Shown: positions 47,465 through 61,859, counted from the first letter of the stretch. The stretch is DNA of 64,000 nt from Formicarius rufipectus (GCA_013399695.1 VXAU01002439.1:1-64000); one strand, 5' to 3'. The notes: generated from the sequence alone by a model not told the origin. Program-made: numbers and translations.

Positions 47465-47960
47465 GCTCTGGAGTATCCCCAGTGAGGGCGACTCCACACC
47501 CTCTCTGGGCAATCTGCTCAGGGCTGGGTCACTGCACAGCAAAGAAGTTCTTCCTCCTGTGCAGGTGGAACTTGCTGGGCATCAGTTCCTGCGCGTCCCT
47601 CCTGTGCCATTGCTGGGCACCCCGAGCAGAGCCTGGTCCCTGCTCTGCCCCCTCGCTGCAGGCACTGACAGACGGGGGGCAGGTCCCCTCTCAGGGTCTC
47701 CTCTGGAGGCTGAACAGCCCCAGCTCCCTCAGCCTTTCCTCCTCACAGAGATGCTCCAGTCCCTTCAGCATCTCCGCAGCCTCTGCTGGACCCGCTCCAG
47801 GAGCTCCATGTCCCTCTTGTCCTGAGGAGCCAGACCTGGACACAGCACTCCAGCTGTGCCCAGAACTGGACACAGCACTCCAGATGTGCCTCGCAGGGCT
47901 GATTAGAGGGGCAGGATTACCCCCTCGACCTACTGGCAGTCGCATTGGGTTTGTTGTACC
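47465..47960 (-). mobile_element. CR1 LINE fragment just upstream of the promoter array
   Basis: Contains CTGAACAGCCCCAGCTCCCT, GCTCCAGGAGCTCCATGTCC and GACACAGCACTCCAG (twice). The minus strand reads GLEHLCEEERLRELGLFSLQ, the CR1 ORF2 tail. It is a divergent subfamily compared with the 5.5 kb copy. The GACACAGCACTCCAG block is locally duplicated. Confidence 0.85.
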
Positions 47961-50900
47961 TCATTAGTGTTCCTATAGAGACAAGGAACTTTGGGAGCTC
48001 CGTGCACTGCAGCAGATTTCCTGCCTGGGCATTTGACAGCCTCAAGACCTGTGGGAGCATCCACGTGTCTCCTTTGCCCGTGGTAGAGCCAGGGAATTCA
48101 CCACGGACCTCCCTGGGCACTGTGGACCTTCCTGCCCACCCCAGATTTCGGGAGCATTAGATTTGGCAGGTTTGAAATAAGAGAAGCCTTAAAATGAGCA
48201 TGTTTCAGCCTGGATGAGGTGCAGCAGGTGCTTCCTGGAGGGACCGAGTGTCCTTTGGGATATCTGGACTCCGTTCCCACATTTGGAGCCCGTGGTGGTG
48301 GAGTTGGGCACTCCCGTTTGCCACTTGCTGAAAGCACAGGCTCATAACCCAGAAGCAGAGTTAGCAAGAAGGGGGGGAAGGGGGAGGAAACACTCTGGGG
48401 TAAGTAAATTCAAAATAAAGTGGTTACAGATCCAGAAAAGTGTGGATTTCCCTAAAAACCCCACCCCGGAGCAAAAGCTCTTAAAAATCGGTGGCAGTAA
48501 CAGTGGCAAATGGGAATGGCAGGGACTGGTTTTGACTGGGCATTGTGGTGCTTAGAAGTTGCTGGGGCAGGGGGAGGCCCAGCTGTGACAGGGAATATTC
48601 CCAAAATGCCATTCCCTGCTGCTGGTGCTCCTCTGGTGGGTCCTGCCAGCACAGCCGATGGCAAGCACCAAAGGCTGTTGTGCCAGTGCAAAATTCCTGG
48701 GCTTTGTTGATCCTCTGTGTGTGTTTGTGTCTGAGGGGGGGAGGAAAGTGGGGGAAGCTCTCAATTATTTCATCCTTTTCAAGGAAGAAAGGGAAACAAA
48801 TGGTTCCCTAAGACTGCAAAAGTTTTTGGTCTCTTATTTCACGGGTCTGTTTACTTGCCAAGGTTTCCTTGTAATTCCAGAGGACTTTCCCCACAAGTCA
48901 GGATCCTCAGTTTCCCTGGAAATTGGGGCAATTAAAAAGCAGCTGTTGCTCGAGGGACCCGTGGAAAAAACCTACGTATTTGATACCTCTCTTTTTTTTT
49001 TTTTTTAATGTGGCTGTAAAAGTATTTATGTTCGTGGATTTTCCATTGCAGAGCACGCAGGGTTTGTTTTAGTTTTCTAATTTTACGTGTCGGTTTTTTT
49101 TTTTTTTATATCAGCTCTCCACATAGATTATGTAATTAGACAGAGACATTACACGTGGAGTTCATGACGCTTAGACTTTACAACAGCCTGAAACGCTTCC
49201 TGTCAAATTCCACTGAAGCCCTTGAAAAAACTTGGAGGAAAGTCTGTGCCAAAACAAACCAGCGTCGCCCTCTTTATTGTGGTTCAAAAGAGGGGTCTTT
49301 TGTCACTGAAAGGACATTTGTGGGAGGCTTGGCCATGCCTTTCTTTGCAGTCAATTGGTGTAACAAACCCAAATTGTCGGGTCGGAGCCTCCGGGAAAGA
49401 ATCTGCGGGGGTTTTAACCATGAAAGCTCCTTCTCGGCAGCAGAAATAACCTGTAAATGTTTCATTCAGGGAGGCACTGCAAGTAGTTTGCGACTCGGTT
49501 TTGCTGATACAATCCAGGCGTATTTCTTCAAAATAAGCCAAAAAACTTCTGAAACTTTTAAATGTGGTCAGGAAATGCTGCAGAGATGGATAAGCCTGGT
49601 GCAAGCCAATCAGAAACATTCCCACACGTTTTCCAGTGTCTTATCATGACTTCTTTAGCTGCTCCTGATGCTATTTTTAATCCAAATTTTCCTTGTAACT
49701 CCCTGGTCTGTCTGAATAACAGAAATTCCTGGTTTTGATATTTAATAGGGAGAAATAAGGGGGGGAAAAAGGCAAATCCTGTGATTTGTTTCAGGGCACG
49801 CATCACGCTGTTGCACAATTCTGATGAGATTTCACACCTGCTGGATGGACTGTGGATCTTCAATTGCTTCATTCCAGTGGATTAAACACTTCGAAAACGC
49901 TGCAGCACAGGCAAAAATGCCATTTCCCAATAGGCAAAACGCAAAATTGGGAGGGGACACATTTCAAGCCCTCCCACCCTCCTAAATAGTAACACCAAGA
50001 CTTTGCTCTCCCCAATGCTCATGTGGTCTCTGAAAACCTTGGAAACATCCTGTGATCCCAGCACACGGAACTGTGTGAAATTCCCCTCCTTTTGTTTGTC
50101 CTGAGCTTGCCTCTTGAGGGCATTTTGGTGTGGATGCTGCTCTTGGTGTCAGCCACCAATCCGTGTCCATCCTGGCAGAGCTCCTCTTCCCTGGATATAT
50201 CCCATTGAAATCAATCTCTGTTGTCTTTATTCCAGACTGAGGGCTTTCCATACTTTCCCCAGCCTCGTTGCCCATGTCTGAATCTTTGCAATCTCTGTCA
50301 CGTTTTTTTTTGGAAGCCAAGAAACCAGAATTTCACTGCTCAAAGCCTGGAATGACTATGAATTTAAGCAGGGGCACCTAATTCTTGCCTCGCCTCTTCG
50401 CTGGAGGCAGAACATATTGTTTGCTGTGCCTCTTAAAAAAGAGTCACAGAGTTAAACAATATCAGCAAACAAAAGCAGTTCCAAACCTAAACCATGTCAG
50501 CAAACAAGTCATGGGAAAGGTTTTGAAACGAGGAGCCTCTTGGAGGGTTTTGTACCAGCCCAGCCCCGTTTCATCCCGGCAGCCACAGCCACTTCTACGT
50601 CCACACCCCTTCTTAGGGAGGTTTTGTTTCTCCTTTCCCGAAATCCCATATAATTTTCCTTACATTAATAGCATCCATGTCCCAGGGAAACCATTCAGAC
50701 TTCCCTGGATGGAATCCAAGGCACAGAGCCACTCGTTCAGCTCCAGAAACCCAAGGCCATCCCTGCAGTCACCACGGTCAGCTCCCATCCTGAATGTCCT
50801 GGCAACTCACAGCCCTCCTTCCAAAGCCACGACTTTCCAGACCATCGAAATCCCTCCTTTCCTGGCCAAGTAGCAGGATTTTTTTTTCTTTCAGTGTGAA

Positions 50901-53569
50901 TTTCTGGCTTTTGCAGGCCAATTTGGAACCCACAGCGTGGTTCTTCCTGGCACAGGGATGCCAAATTCCTCGTGCTGGAGTTAAGGATGTGACAAGTGCC
51001 GCGAGTTTTGGGAGCAATTAAAGTGTTTATAGCTGGGTTCACTTAAACAAAGTCATCCCTTAAAAAGTTATTCCTGGATTCTCTCTGGAGAAAACCCTTG
51101 GTGGACTTGAAAGAGGAATTTCTGGGGTGAGATCTTTTTCTATAAACGAAGAAACATGGAAAGTCTGGAACAACAACAACAAAAAGTTAGCAAACATGCT
51201 GGCTAATAATCACTATTTTTAATTATTCAAGAAGCTCAGTTCTTTAATCAGTTAGCATAGTCAACATTGCCCTTTATTTAAAATTCCAGAGAAAAATGAA
51301 GCTGACAATTTTCCCAGTGAATCCCAGGGATACAAAATTCATATTTAACAAAAATACTCCTGTTTTTCCAGACTTTTTGTTCTTGATCTCTCCTTACACT
51401 GAGTTAGGATTGATCCTAGGCTTTTTTTTCCTCTCAGCAAAGATTCTCTGTTAAATCCATTGTTCTTTTCCCATTACCCCAAGACATGGGACATCATCTG
51501 TGTGTTGCAAGCTTAACCACACAGCCTGTCCTCTTACTCAGCGTCTGCTTCCTGCTCGGCTTTGCCATATCCCTTTCCAGTTCAGCCCTCCTGTCTGACA
51601 TACAGCTCCTAAAATAAATCAGGGAAAAAAAAAGAAACTGGAACAAGATGTAAACAGAGTGATGTAACTTGCTGTGACATTCTGTTCTCTGTGTTTCCAC
51701 CCCAATGCAGCTATTTTAGGGCCTGCTGCTGAAACCCCTGTGGTCCCAGGAGTTATCCCATCGAACAGAGGCTTCTGGAACAGCCCTGGGAGAGGACACT
51801 TCTTGCTTGGGAAGGATGGCCAGACTTCCCCAGGACACACAGAGCTGGGAGTGTGGAAAAGAAGAAGGAGTTGATGGTGACAACCATCAGGAAATCTCAG
51901 GGTTTAGTCAAGTGCTTGGGTGATTTCATTTCCTCTGCCTCCTTCCCTCACTGCTCCCCGTTTCAATGGAATGATGGAAAGCCCGAAAAACTCTGTCCTA
52001 AAATGCAATCCCTGCTCTGTGGGTTCTTCATTTCCATTTCCAGTCCTTCCACTCACTGTCTCCCAGCCCTGTTCCCTGGAGCTTTCCCTGGTCCCTAAAT
52101 CCCCTTAGCAGTCCCTGACTCTCCCTGCACATTCCCACTTATTTCCCAACCCACTAACAGCCTGGCACAGCTTCTCCTTCCTTTCCAGGGGCTGTGATGT
52201 GATGTCTTCCACCACGGATCACAATCACTCACACAGTCACGGCAAATGTGCAGGAAATGGGCCCATTTTCTGCTAAAAGATGAGTTGTTCTGCTGGTGAA
52301 GTCTTGATATACTCTCAAGAGTAGTTTCTCAGTTGACATAAATTTGATGTGGTCTGTGCCTGTCCATTCGTCCCTCCCACCCACAGCCTGTGACTAAATC
52401 TGGCACGTGAAGGTGTCGAGTGCACCGTAAAAAAAATACATATAAACATGATATAATTTCTTTTTTCCCCACTTTTCTTCATGCAACTTCCTTTTTTGTC
52501 CTCCTTTTTCACTCTCCAGGTAATTGCAAGCACAGATTCCCTCAGTAGCCTTTTCACTTTTCATGTGCCACAATTGCACCCTGGAATAGAATGATCTAAG
52601 CAGAGTCTCCATCTGCAGAAGGTTCCAAGGGGTTCCAAGATCATAAAATAATTACAAACTTAATGCAGCCTCCCACTTGTTTGGACTGTTAATGAGAGGG
52701 AGAGCAGGGAAACAATCCCATTCCATTCCAGTTATCCTGTGGGCTCGGATCTTTAAATGAAAATAATCCAATTAATTGTGGCAACATGGAGGAAACAGTG
52801 GGGTGTGATAAGGGTCAGGAGAAACCCTAAAGGGAAAATCCGGGTTTGAGGTGTTAATTTAAGATCTCCTGGTGCCCACTGGCTTGTCCTGTGCCTTGTC
52901 CCTGGATAAGTGTGATGCCACAGAGAGGCAGCCCATTAGGCAGGAGCAGTGGGACCAGTTGGATGTCTCTCTCCAGGTGGAAACCTCCTGGGCAGGAATG
53001 GAAGCAGAGCAGAGAATTAGGCTGTGGAGAGCCCCAAAAACAGGAACAGCTTTTTCAAACATTCCCAAACAGCAGATCCTTGGAAGCCTCTTCTCTCCCT
53101 GGCAGTGCCAGCCTCAGGAAGGAGGGGTTCAGAGGCAGGGAGCTGCCAGCAGGGTGTCAGAGGGGCTGCCCAGGCCATTTCCAGCTTCTCCAAAGGGAAT
53201 GGAATGTTAATTCCCTGGCTTTTCTCCTCCCACTGTGACCAGCCATGCATGGCCACAGCCTGACCACCTGAGCTTACTCAGAGCTGTTGGAAAAATCAGT
53301 GTGCTGAGGAGGATCATGGACAAGAGGGAGAGGTTTGGAAGGACAGCAAGCAATCTGGTCTGGTTTTGCGGGTCAGAGCATAGGGAGTGCACACAAAAAG
53401 TGCAGGCAGGGACAAAAACACTTCTAGGTTTCTTAGGACTTAACTAGTCTCCTGTCTCCTTGGGACAGCAGCATTCCTCAGGGGAAAATGTACCCCCAAG
53501 CTGTTTCCAGAGGGATTGCAAACATGAGGGTTGTTCCATGGGCTGGAAAGTTTGCAGCAGCTAAACTAA
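47961..53569. other. Intergenic upstream of STK38L
   Basis: No repeat family or gene recognised. It contains T tracts at 48991-49006 and 49095-49107 and one 164-codon ORF (49155-49649, plus) treated as a finding. No MED21 or TM7SF3 coding sequence, the expected neighbours on this side in other vertebrates, could be recognised. Confidence 0.5.
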
Positions 53570-53730
53570 CTGGGAATCCTTACTGTCCCATCCCTGGAAG
53601 TGTCCAAGGCCAGGTTGGATGGGGCTCTGAGCAACCTGGGCTGGTGGGAGGTGTCCCTGCCCATGGCAGGGGTGTTGGAATGAGATGACCTTTAAGGTCC
53701 CTTCCAACCCAAACCATTCTGTGATTCTTT
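53570..53730 (+). mobile_element. CR1 LINE 3' fragment
   Basis: Sense CR1 tail: GAAGTGTCCAAGGCCAGGTT, TGGGCTGGTGGGAGGTGTCC, AAGGTCCCTTCCAACCCAAA, ending CATTCTGTGATTCTTTT. Severely 5'-truncated. Confidence 0.92.
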
Positions 53731-56409
53731 TGCATACAGAGGTGAAGGTAATTTAGGGAGTAATTTCAGTTGTGCTGGGAGACAAAGGTGTGATGGGATG
53801 GCATTTCTGCCATTTCTCCTGTTGTTATCTTGCTGGTGCAAGTTATTACCTTGCACAGGTCAGGGTTTGGCAGCTGCACATACATCGCTCCCCCCTTTTT
53901 GTGACTCCTTGGTTTTTGTGGTTTAGCTCCTTGTGTTCTTGGCAGTTTTCAGGGGGTTCTCTTGCTCAGGGGTAACCTGCAGATTTCAGCAATGAGAAGT
54001 GAGAGGGTTTCACTTGCAACAGCAAAAGAAAAAAAATTGGATTTGTTCAGCTGGGAAGATGTCCTCTGCCAGTCTGACCATCCTGGACCATTCCACTTGC
54101 ACCACAGAGTTAGTCTGCACTGCTCCCCTCTGCACAGTCCTGTGTCTGGGCTTTCATGGGGATAACCTGGAGCAAGTTTCAAACCATCCAGCTTGGAAAA
54201 TAGTGACAACAGAGTTGTTTTTGCAGGCAAATTAGGTCAGGAATACACCATGAACGAAGAGTCTGGTCTGTGGCTCCAGTGCCAACCTGCTCACCCCTCT
54301 ACAAGGCTTTTACAGCTCATGGAGCAGATCATTCCTGGAGGTCACAACATAAAGCTTTCACCTCTGGAGGCCACAGTGTTATTGGCTCACAGGGACAGAA
54401 CATGAAGGCAAACATCTCAAAAGAGCCTTCCAGAAGAAAGAGGAACTCTTGAAAGGCTTTCAGAAGAGACATGTCTTTGAAAGGGAATGCTTTGTGTCTC
54501 TCCTCTGACTCTTTTGTTTGCTGGATCTGGAAGAGCCCAAATCTGGAGCCTCTTTGACACATTTCCAGGCACGCTGTGGATATAACACCCTATTTTCTCC
54601 ATATGACCAGTGGTGGCAAAGATGTAACTCCATCAACTGCTGGGGGAGGAGGGGAAACTGTCACTTGGGATCACCTCTGAGTGTTCCAGGACATTTTCAC
54701 CAGGCACATGTTCCCATTGCCTCGCTGTGGTGTTGTCCAGCTCTCTCCAAGAAGCACAGCCATGCCAGAGTGGTGCCGCCCGTTCCCCTTCCTCTGGTGA
54801 CTCTTCCTCCTCTTTCTGTCCTGCCAAGCTCAGCCAGGGCAGGAAAAGAGCCTTGGCATGGGGGGCTAAAGGCAATCTTTGTTTGACCCCAGGACCAAAC
54901 TGCCAGCATTTCTAAGCACAAAAGCAGAGCTGAAAGGAGGAGTCCTTTTTTCCTTGGACAGGAGCCAGACAGGTCCTGTTTCCTTGCCTTTTGGCTTCCT
55001 GTGGCAGCTGCACTCCTGGAAAAGGCTGGGCAGGGGACTGCACTGCAGGAGTTAGAAGGCTGCAGCATCATTTCCCATGTGGTTGCCCCTGATGCAAATA
55101 ATTCCTGCCCTCCTTTGCCTCTTATTTCCCTGCACGTAAGGATGTGTTGTGTGGTTGTGGTCACATGAATTTCAGGGGCAGAGAGGTTACAGAGGCTGGA
55201 GCCTCTTCTCCTCCAGCAGAGAAGTCAGCACAGAATGTCCTTAATATAACATCACATGCAACCCTTTGTACAGACCTTAAAAAGAAATTGTCCAGGTCCT
55301 GAAACCCTCCAAGGGCATCTGCTCCAGTGTTTTTCCACCCTCTCACCAGAACCATGTCCTAATGCCCAGTGGGGACTCCCCAGAAGAGTTTGTGGCCTCC
55401 ACCATCTGCCATGACTGAGGAGAGTTTAGCTCTCCTTTGGCCTGTCATTTTTGCAGCCCCTCCCCTAGTAGTTTGGTTTCCTCTTTAATTCATCATTTTA
55501 AAATAATTTTGCTGCTTTACAGGGTGCCAGAAATGCTTTGTGATGCTTCCTGTAACTGGCTGTGGGAAATGGCTCTCTGCACAAGCAGTATTTGCTTATC
55601 TTGTGGTCAAAGGTAGAAGAGCAGACTAAGGAGATCCTTGAGGTTCCAATTCTTTTTCTTTTCATTGTGAAGCATTTTTATTCTGTCAGAAAGCCACTAA
55701 TCCACTGGCAAAATTTAAACTTCAACCCCTTAAAGCTCAGAGCTGGTGCTGTGAGTTGTTTCTGCAGCTGACAGTCCCCCAGAAGCTCTTCAGGAACGAC
55801 CAGCAAGAGGTGTTGCTTCTTTGCCATTCCCTGGAAAGTGGCATTGGCTGCCATCTCCAATAGCCCTGAGCAGGTCTGAAAACTCCTTTTAGCCAAGGAT
55901 TCCCGTGGATTCCCTAAGGTTCAACTCTGCCCTCACCTTCTGTGATCTCCTGGAATCTTCCTGGAGACCTCTGGGACTCCTGCAATATATTCCTGTTAAA
56001 GCATCTGCCTGAGAGATCATTTCTTTTCCCCCCTACTGGAGGCTGAGCTGAGAGTTCCTGATGTCAAAGTGAGCAGTGCAGAGAGTTAGTCAGGCCTTTT
56101 ATTGCCTTTTCTTGCCCTTTATTGCCCACTGGAGCTTTGCTGGCACTGAACTGCTGTCCCCCCATTCCTGAGGCTGCCCTTTGAGGGGGGTTCTGCTCTC
56201 AGCTGCTCTCACCTGTCCTGGTTATGGCAGCCAGGGTCAGTTTGGCACTGGGTGGGTGTGGATTCTAAACCCTCTCTGTCATTTTTCTCAGGAACTGCTC
56301 ACCATGGACCATTGGCAGCAGCTGCCCAGGGCACACCCATCCCCTCAGGGTACAAACTGGGTGTTTAGGAACTTCTGGGAGATAAGGAAGTTTTCCTGTC
56401 TCCACACCC
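53731..56409. other. Intergenic, nothing recognised
   Basis: Single-copy-looking DNA with only short overlapping ORFs. Confidence 0.45.
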
Positions 56410-56904
56410 ACCTGAGGGGTCATGTCTGCTAATGGGCCATCAGGGATGCCAAAAATATGCCATTGTTCACCTCACAGAGTAAATCACCCACTGTGGAACT
56501 CCCCACCCTGGGGGAGGGACTGGGCGTTCCCATCTGAGTCCAAGCAGAGATGAGCTTGGGGTTTGGGGACTGGGATGTCTCATCAGATCCAGAGGAGGAG
56601 CAGAGCCTTGACCAGACTGAGACTGCCACTGGACTGCAACCATCATTGTCACCAGCAGGTTTCTTCCTTTCCTCTTACTTTGAACTCAGGACGCCCACGT
56701 GGTGCTCAGCACAGGGTTGGTGAGCTCCATCCTGCTCGTGCCCCGCTGTGCTGGGCTGTACAGCTGGTGTTTTTGTGGCACAAACGAATTTTCCTTCTGT
56801 CTCAGTGTATTTTGTGATCTTTTATTAAATTGTTATTCTGACTTGCAATCCCATTCTGAGTTGGATTCATTTCTCCTGCCGGTCTAACTCTAAAAACCAG
56901 CACA
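56410..56904 (+). mobile_element. Probable ERV LTR
   Basis: Resembles passerine LTRs I know: CTGCTAATGGGCCATCAGGG, CACTGTGGAACTCCCCACCC, GGACTGGGATGTCTCATCAG, an ATTAAA signal in CTTTTATTAAATTG, then a U5-like end GCCGGTCTAACTCTAAAAACC. No coding remnant is seen. I could not find a matching target-site duplication, so both ends are approximate and the copy may be truncated. Confidence 0.5.
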
Positions 56905-59900
56905 TCACCCCGTTTTGCTTTTCACCAGGAGTTTTGTCAGGCACCAGCTGCTGCCAGAACAGGCCCAGGATAGGTGCTTGGATCAAACATTTTGTGAAAC
57001 TGGCCTCCCCTGAGCCCTCCTGTGGTTTGGGGTGCTTTGGCCAAAAGCCCAAGCTGAGACCCTCCACGCTGAGTTTGGGTGTGTGGTGGCAGAAGTGCCC
57101 TCACCAGACGTGCTCTCAGGGGGTTCTGCTTGTTCCTCCCCTCTCTGGAAGGACCCACTCTATTAAATCTGAGCACTGCAACCACCTCTGCTTTCCCCTC
57201 ACTCCAGAAGAAAAGCTGTTTCAAGCAGGGTTTTTTCTCCTGCCACTATTCTGCCTTGTCTGACGAGGCCACGCCGATAATTTCAGCCAAGTGATCACCA
57301 CACTTGTGATTTCTTTTTTTTTTTCTGAAGCTTGCTCCTTTTTATCCATCCTCCATTTGATTTCCAGCTCACATGCAGTATTTTAAGCAAGAAATTCAGA
57401 GTCTTCCAGCTCTGTGAAGAGAGCTAACCTTGTCAGGGAACAGACTAACACCACGTTATAAATAATTGTCTGCAGCCCAACCCAGGGTTTCTTTACTACT
57501 TTTGATCAGGCTCTGCCGCCAGTAAAAATAGCATTTCACTAGCTGGCCTTTCAAAAACTGATCAGTCCTGATGCAGCCCATGTCAATCCATGAAGGCAGA
57601 ACATCTGCAAAAAAATGTCACCCCCCCCCCTTCTCTGTTTGTGAGAACTTCATCACACCCTTCCTGAAGTGACAGCTCTGAACTGGTTTGGGGCTCTGCC
57701 ACGAGTCGTTGGAGAGAGAGCTCCTGAACGTGAGCACATGGACAGAAGTTCAAGCTGTTGTAGTATTTCAAACAGCCACTACAACTCTTAACCCAGTTCC
57801 TTCAGCTCTCTTAAAAGCACTCTCTGCAGAAACACTCCTGATGAATGCCAAAATAAGATCTTCTGGGGTAATGGATTAAGAGAAGCTGCCACCACTCACA
57901 TCGTCATCAGCGACAGGACATGGCAACACTTCCCCAGCTCCAGTTTCATGTACCTTCTCCTGAGGGCATTTTAAGGGTGATATTTTAATTAAAAGGACAG
58001 AGAAGGGCTATGTGATAAGGAAAATTGAGCAATGGAATGACCAGTGAAGAGTGAAAGACCCAAACTGCAGGTCTTGTTGAGCTCAGATGTTTTAAATTAA
58101 AGGATCTCAACATGTAATAAGTTGTTGGTGATTTTTACTTTCAGAAAAGTTGTGTAATGAAAGCTTAAAGGTGAACTGGTTTTGTCAGCCTGTGCTGGTC
58201 AACAGGGCAAGATTTAGTCAGAGTTAAAGGGACTTCTTCTTGCTGTTGTGCCCTAAATGTAGGGCAAAATGATAGAAATTGAATCCCCTGAAAATCAAGT
58301 GTCTGTGTGAGATGTAAAATTCACCTAATTGTGGGAAGAAACATGAGCATAACAGTGGCACTGGCACACCAAGACCTTTTCTGCAAGGCTGTGAATTCCC
58401 AGCTCCTTGCTTTATCCCAGTTTATAGAGTGCCCTGGTTTAGCAGCACAGGCCCTACATGCACTTTATTCTTCTTGGAAGGATTTTTGGGATTTCTGAGG
58501 GCTCCACACAAGGTCAGGAATTCTGATGATCCCCAAAAAGCTCAACAGAAAATTTGGCCTTGGGCATTACAAGGAGCACTGATGGGTTTCTGAGAGTTGG
58601 GTCCAGTTGGGGGAGCTGGATCTTCTGCCAGTTTGCGACCTCAGAAGCCCCCCAGCCTCAGGTGGAACCTCAGTGTGTGCTTAAAACACATCAACACCTC
58701 TCCACGTGTCCTGTGTGTTCAGATTTTACTCACATCCTTCCCTTCCGTGCCTTTGGAAAACGAGGGGAGTTTTCACAGCAGTGGGATGGTGGCAACAGGG
58801 GCACCTTGTGGGCTGTTGGCACCTCATCACTGGAGCAGCAAATCCAAGGAAAGCAGACAAGACAAAAGCTTCCCGTGGTGGAAAGGATCAGCTTTGTGAA
58901 TGTTGATGCAGACCTGTTTTGTTTGCACACTTGATAATTAATGGTGCTTGTCTCGTTCTCTCACCAGACTAATGATTGGTTGGACTGGGGATGTAAATAA
59001 GACAATCTGTGGTTCTGGCAGAACAGAATCTCTCGCTGTGAGTTTGTCAAAGAACTGCAGATTGTGAAACACAAAGACAAACATCTCCTCTGTCCTGCAT
59101 TGTCATTCTGCACAGGGTTGGCTGGCTGGGCAATAAACCTCCTGTGAAAGGCTCAGGCTCCAGAAACAACAGGCTGGGAATTCGAAATGCATGAGGAATC
59201 TCAGGCTGGGTTCCATCCAGCTGGTCTGTGCTGCTGCAGGCATCACTGCTGCCCCAGGGTGGGAAGGATGGACAGAGTTGGGAGGGAGATCACCACACCA
59301 GTAGGGTTCGTGGTGTGGGATGGCAGGGAGCAAATAGGACTCAGCAGGAGAACCAGGACAAGGATCCTGGAGTTTGGCTGCTCCAAAAAGACTATGCCAG
59401 CCTGCGTTGCACGATGCTGCTAACTTACATTTTAGGAATGGTTGTGCTGATGGATTAATCCTGAGGACCTGCAGGATGCTGTGGCTCCTGCAAGTGGCTG
59501 TGATACTCCCTCAAATCCCACTGCTCCTTGCTCTCTTCTCCTATCCTTAATGACCAAAAGCAGGAGAAGGAGACAACACATTAACTGGCTGATTGGAATG
59601 GGTATTCCACAGACATCTCTCTCCTAAGCAGGGAGAAAACTAAGCTGGAGATGTGTCAGCACCGTCACAGCTCGGCGTGGCCAAACCCTGCCAGGGAAGT
59701 GATTCATTGGTTTGGGGCTGATTTTTTGCTTTTCTTGCATTGCACCTAATGAGCATTTAAATGTGCTTTTGTTTAGAGATGGCTCTGGGACAAAAATACG
59801 CACTGGGTGCATCATCAGCTCAACAATCCAGGGCTGCCTTTCTCCAAGGGCGCAGATGGAGAGGTGACCATCATGTCATGATTATGTTCCAGTGTCTCCT

Positions 59901-61859
59901 CATACTGACTCAGCCCATTTTGATGGAGAATAACTCCCGGGAGACCGTCCTCCCTGAGCACCTCTCAGAAGCTGAGAGGCTCAGGATGTCCTCCTGTTTG
60001 TGTCTGCTCTGAAGTGCCCAGACCTCCCTTGTCCCACTGTTCTGGTTAATTTGCTAATGGATAATTGATTTAATGGGAAAGGAAAGTTCTCTGTTCATGG
60101 TCAGCTCTGCAGTGCTGCCTTCCTGGGTTTGCAGCCTGCCAAGATCACATTTCTCATCTTCCACCTCCTCCCAGCACGGATCTGATGTCCTGGTGTCCCA
60201 TGGGCTCCAGCCAACAACGACACCTAAGCAAGTCAATACTGAGCAGGTGTCCCAGGGTGCAGCTTATCAGGTGCACATCAGCATCTCAGCTCCACCCGGC
60301 TCAGGGACTTGTGTGCTCTTCAGGAGCACAGGAAAAGCAAGTTGGTTTGGGGGCTTTTGGGTTCTTTTCCCCCACAAAGCGGGAAGTGAGAGCTGGGAAT
60401 TTAAGGCAGTGTTTTCTCTGAGACTTCCCACCGAGGTCCAAGGCAAACCACGAGCTGCATTTCCTCTGGCCTGTGAAGAAATAACCCTCCACTGCCATTT
60501 GTGCCCTTGAAAATCAACCTTGAGGTCGTTTGGTCTCCGCAGTCGCTTGCAAGTTCTTTCAGTTTCGGGGTGCTGGACAGGTGTTGGAAATCCTCTCTGC
60601 TCAAGAACAGGAAGCTTTTTCAGGACTCATAAAAGAGAGGGGATGCTGAGCAAAGGTAATTTGGCCATTATTGCCCTGATCAGCAAGCTGCAGTGCCAGT
60701 AAACAACGTGGTATCGTAAACGTGGGGAATAATTTGCATCCAATTTGCACCTTTTATTCCAGCGTCTGTCTGGAATTCCAAGTGCTGCATCCCAAGCGGT
60801 TTCTGGAGCTCAGCCCTGAGGGAAGATCGAGGTTTGCTGCTTGCCTTTGACTCCTGAGAGCAAAAATCAAGGAGAACAATCCCATCATCTCCCTGCCACA
60901 CCAGGGGCAGAGAGGGCTCCCCTTTCAACGGCTTCTGTGCCAAATTCAAATCCTCCTTTAGCCCTAGAACCAAACCCCTGAGTTTCACCCCAGTTTTCAT
61001 CCCCCATAACCCTCCTAAAACTTCAGAGAAAACACTTGGTCTGCCAGACAAGAGCCGCGGGCTGTGTCCTGCTCCACCAGGGCAGGTCAGACAGGCATGG
61101 CTGGCAGGACCTTGCCATCCCAAGTGCTTCCTGCTGGGTGACTCACCCGTGTCTCGGGTGCCAAGGGCACTGAGAACCACTTCCCCACTTACCCCAGACT
61201 GCACGTGGGTTGTGGGGTTTTTCTTTTCCTCCAGGGGGAGTGCAGAAGAGCCTCTGGGGTGCTGACACAGCCTCAGATTGCATTACCCACATTGCCCTCA
61301 GTTCCCAGGTGGGTGACAGCTCTGGAAGGCTGGGGGCTCTCCAGCTGTGCCCTGAGGTGGCACAGCTGGCAGCATGTGGCTCCCTCCTCACTGTCCCCCC
61401 CCTCTCGGGTTGCTTCGGGGCCTGTCACTCCATGCCACCAGGTTAGCCCCTAAGGATGATCCCAGAGGATGGGTGATTCCCTTGGAGCAGTGGGATCATG
61501 GTAGGATGTGTGTGTGTTTCCCCTGGTCAGGACGGTCACCCCCAGTACAGAGCTGATGCTGTGCCTGCCCCAGCGGGATGAGGATTTGCCTCTCCTCATC
61601 ACTACCAGCATATCCAATTGATGAGGGGAAGGGGGAGCCTGTGTTTATTTTACTTAGGACTTATGATGCTTATTTTGTTTACTTAGGCTCATTTTGTTTA
61701 TGCCTATTTTGTTTATGCTTATTTACCTGGGACTTATGATGATGCTTATTTTCCATGCTTTTATTCTTATCATAGGATTTGCTCAGTAGTATGAAATTCA
61801 CTGCAGCAAAACTCACACAGTGCCCTTGAAAGGGCCACTCCAAGAGGCCCAAAGCTTCT
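56905..61859. other. Intergenic, nothing recognised
   Basis: No gene, RNA or repeat family identified apart from short C and T tracts near 57310 and 57620. The 174-codon minus-strand ORF at 61204-60680 has no recognisable domain. The AT-rich TTATTTTGTTTA repeats at 61640-61760 are simple-sequence-like. Confidence 0.45.
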
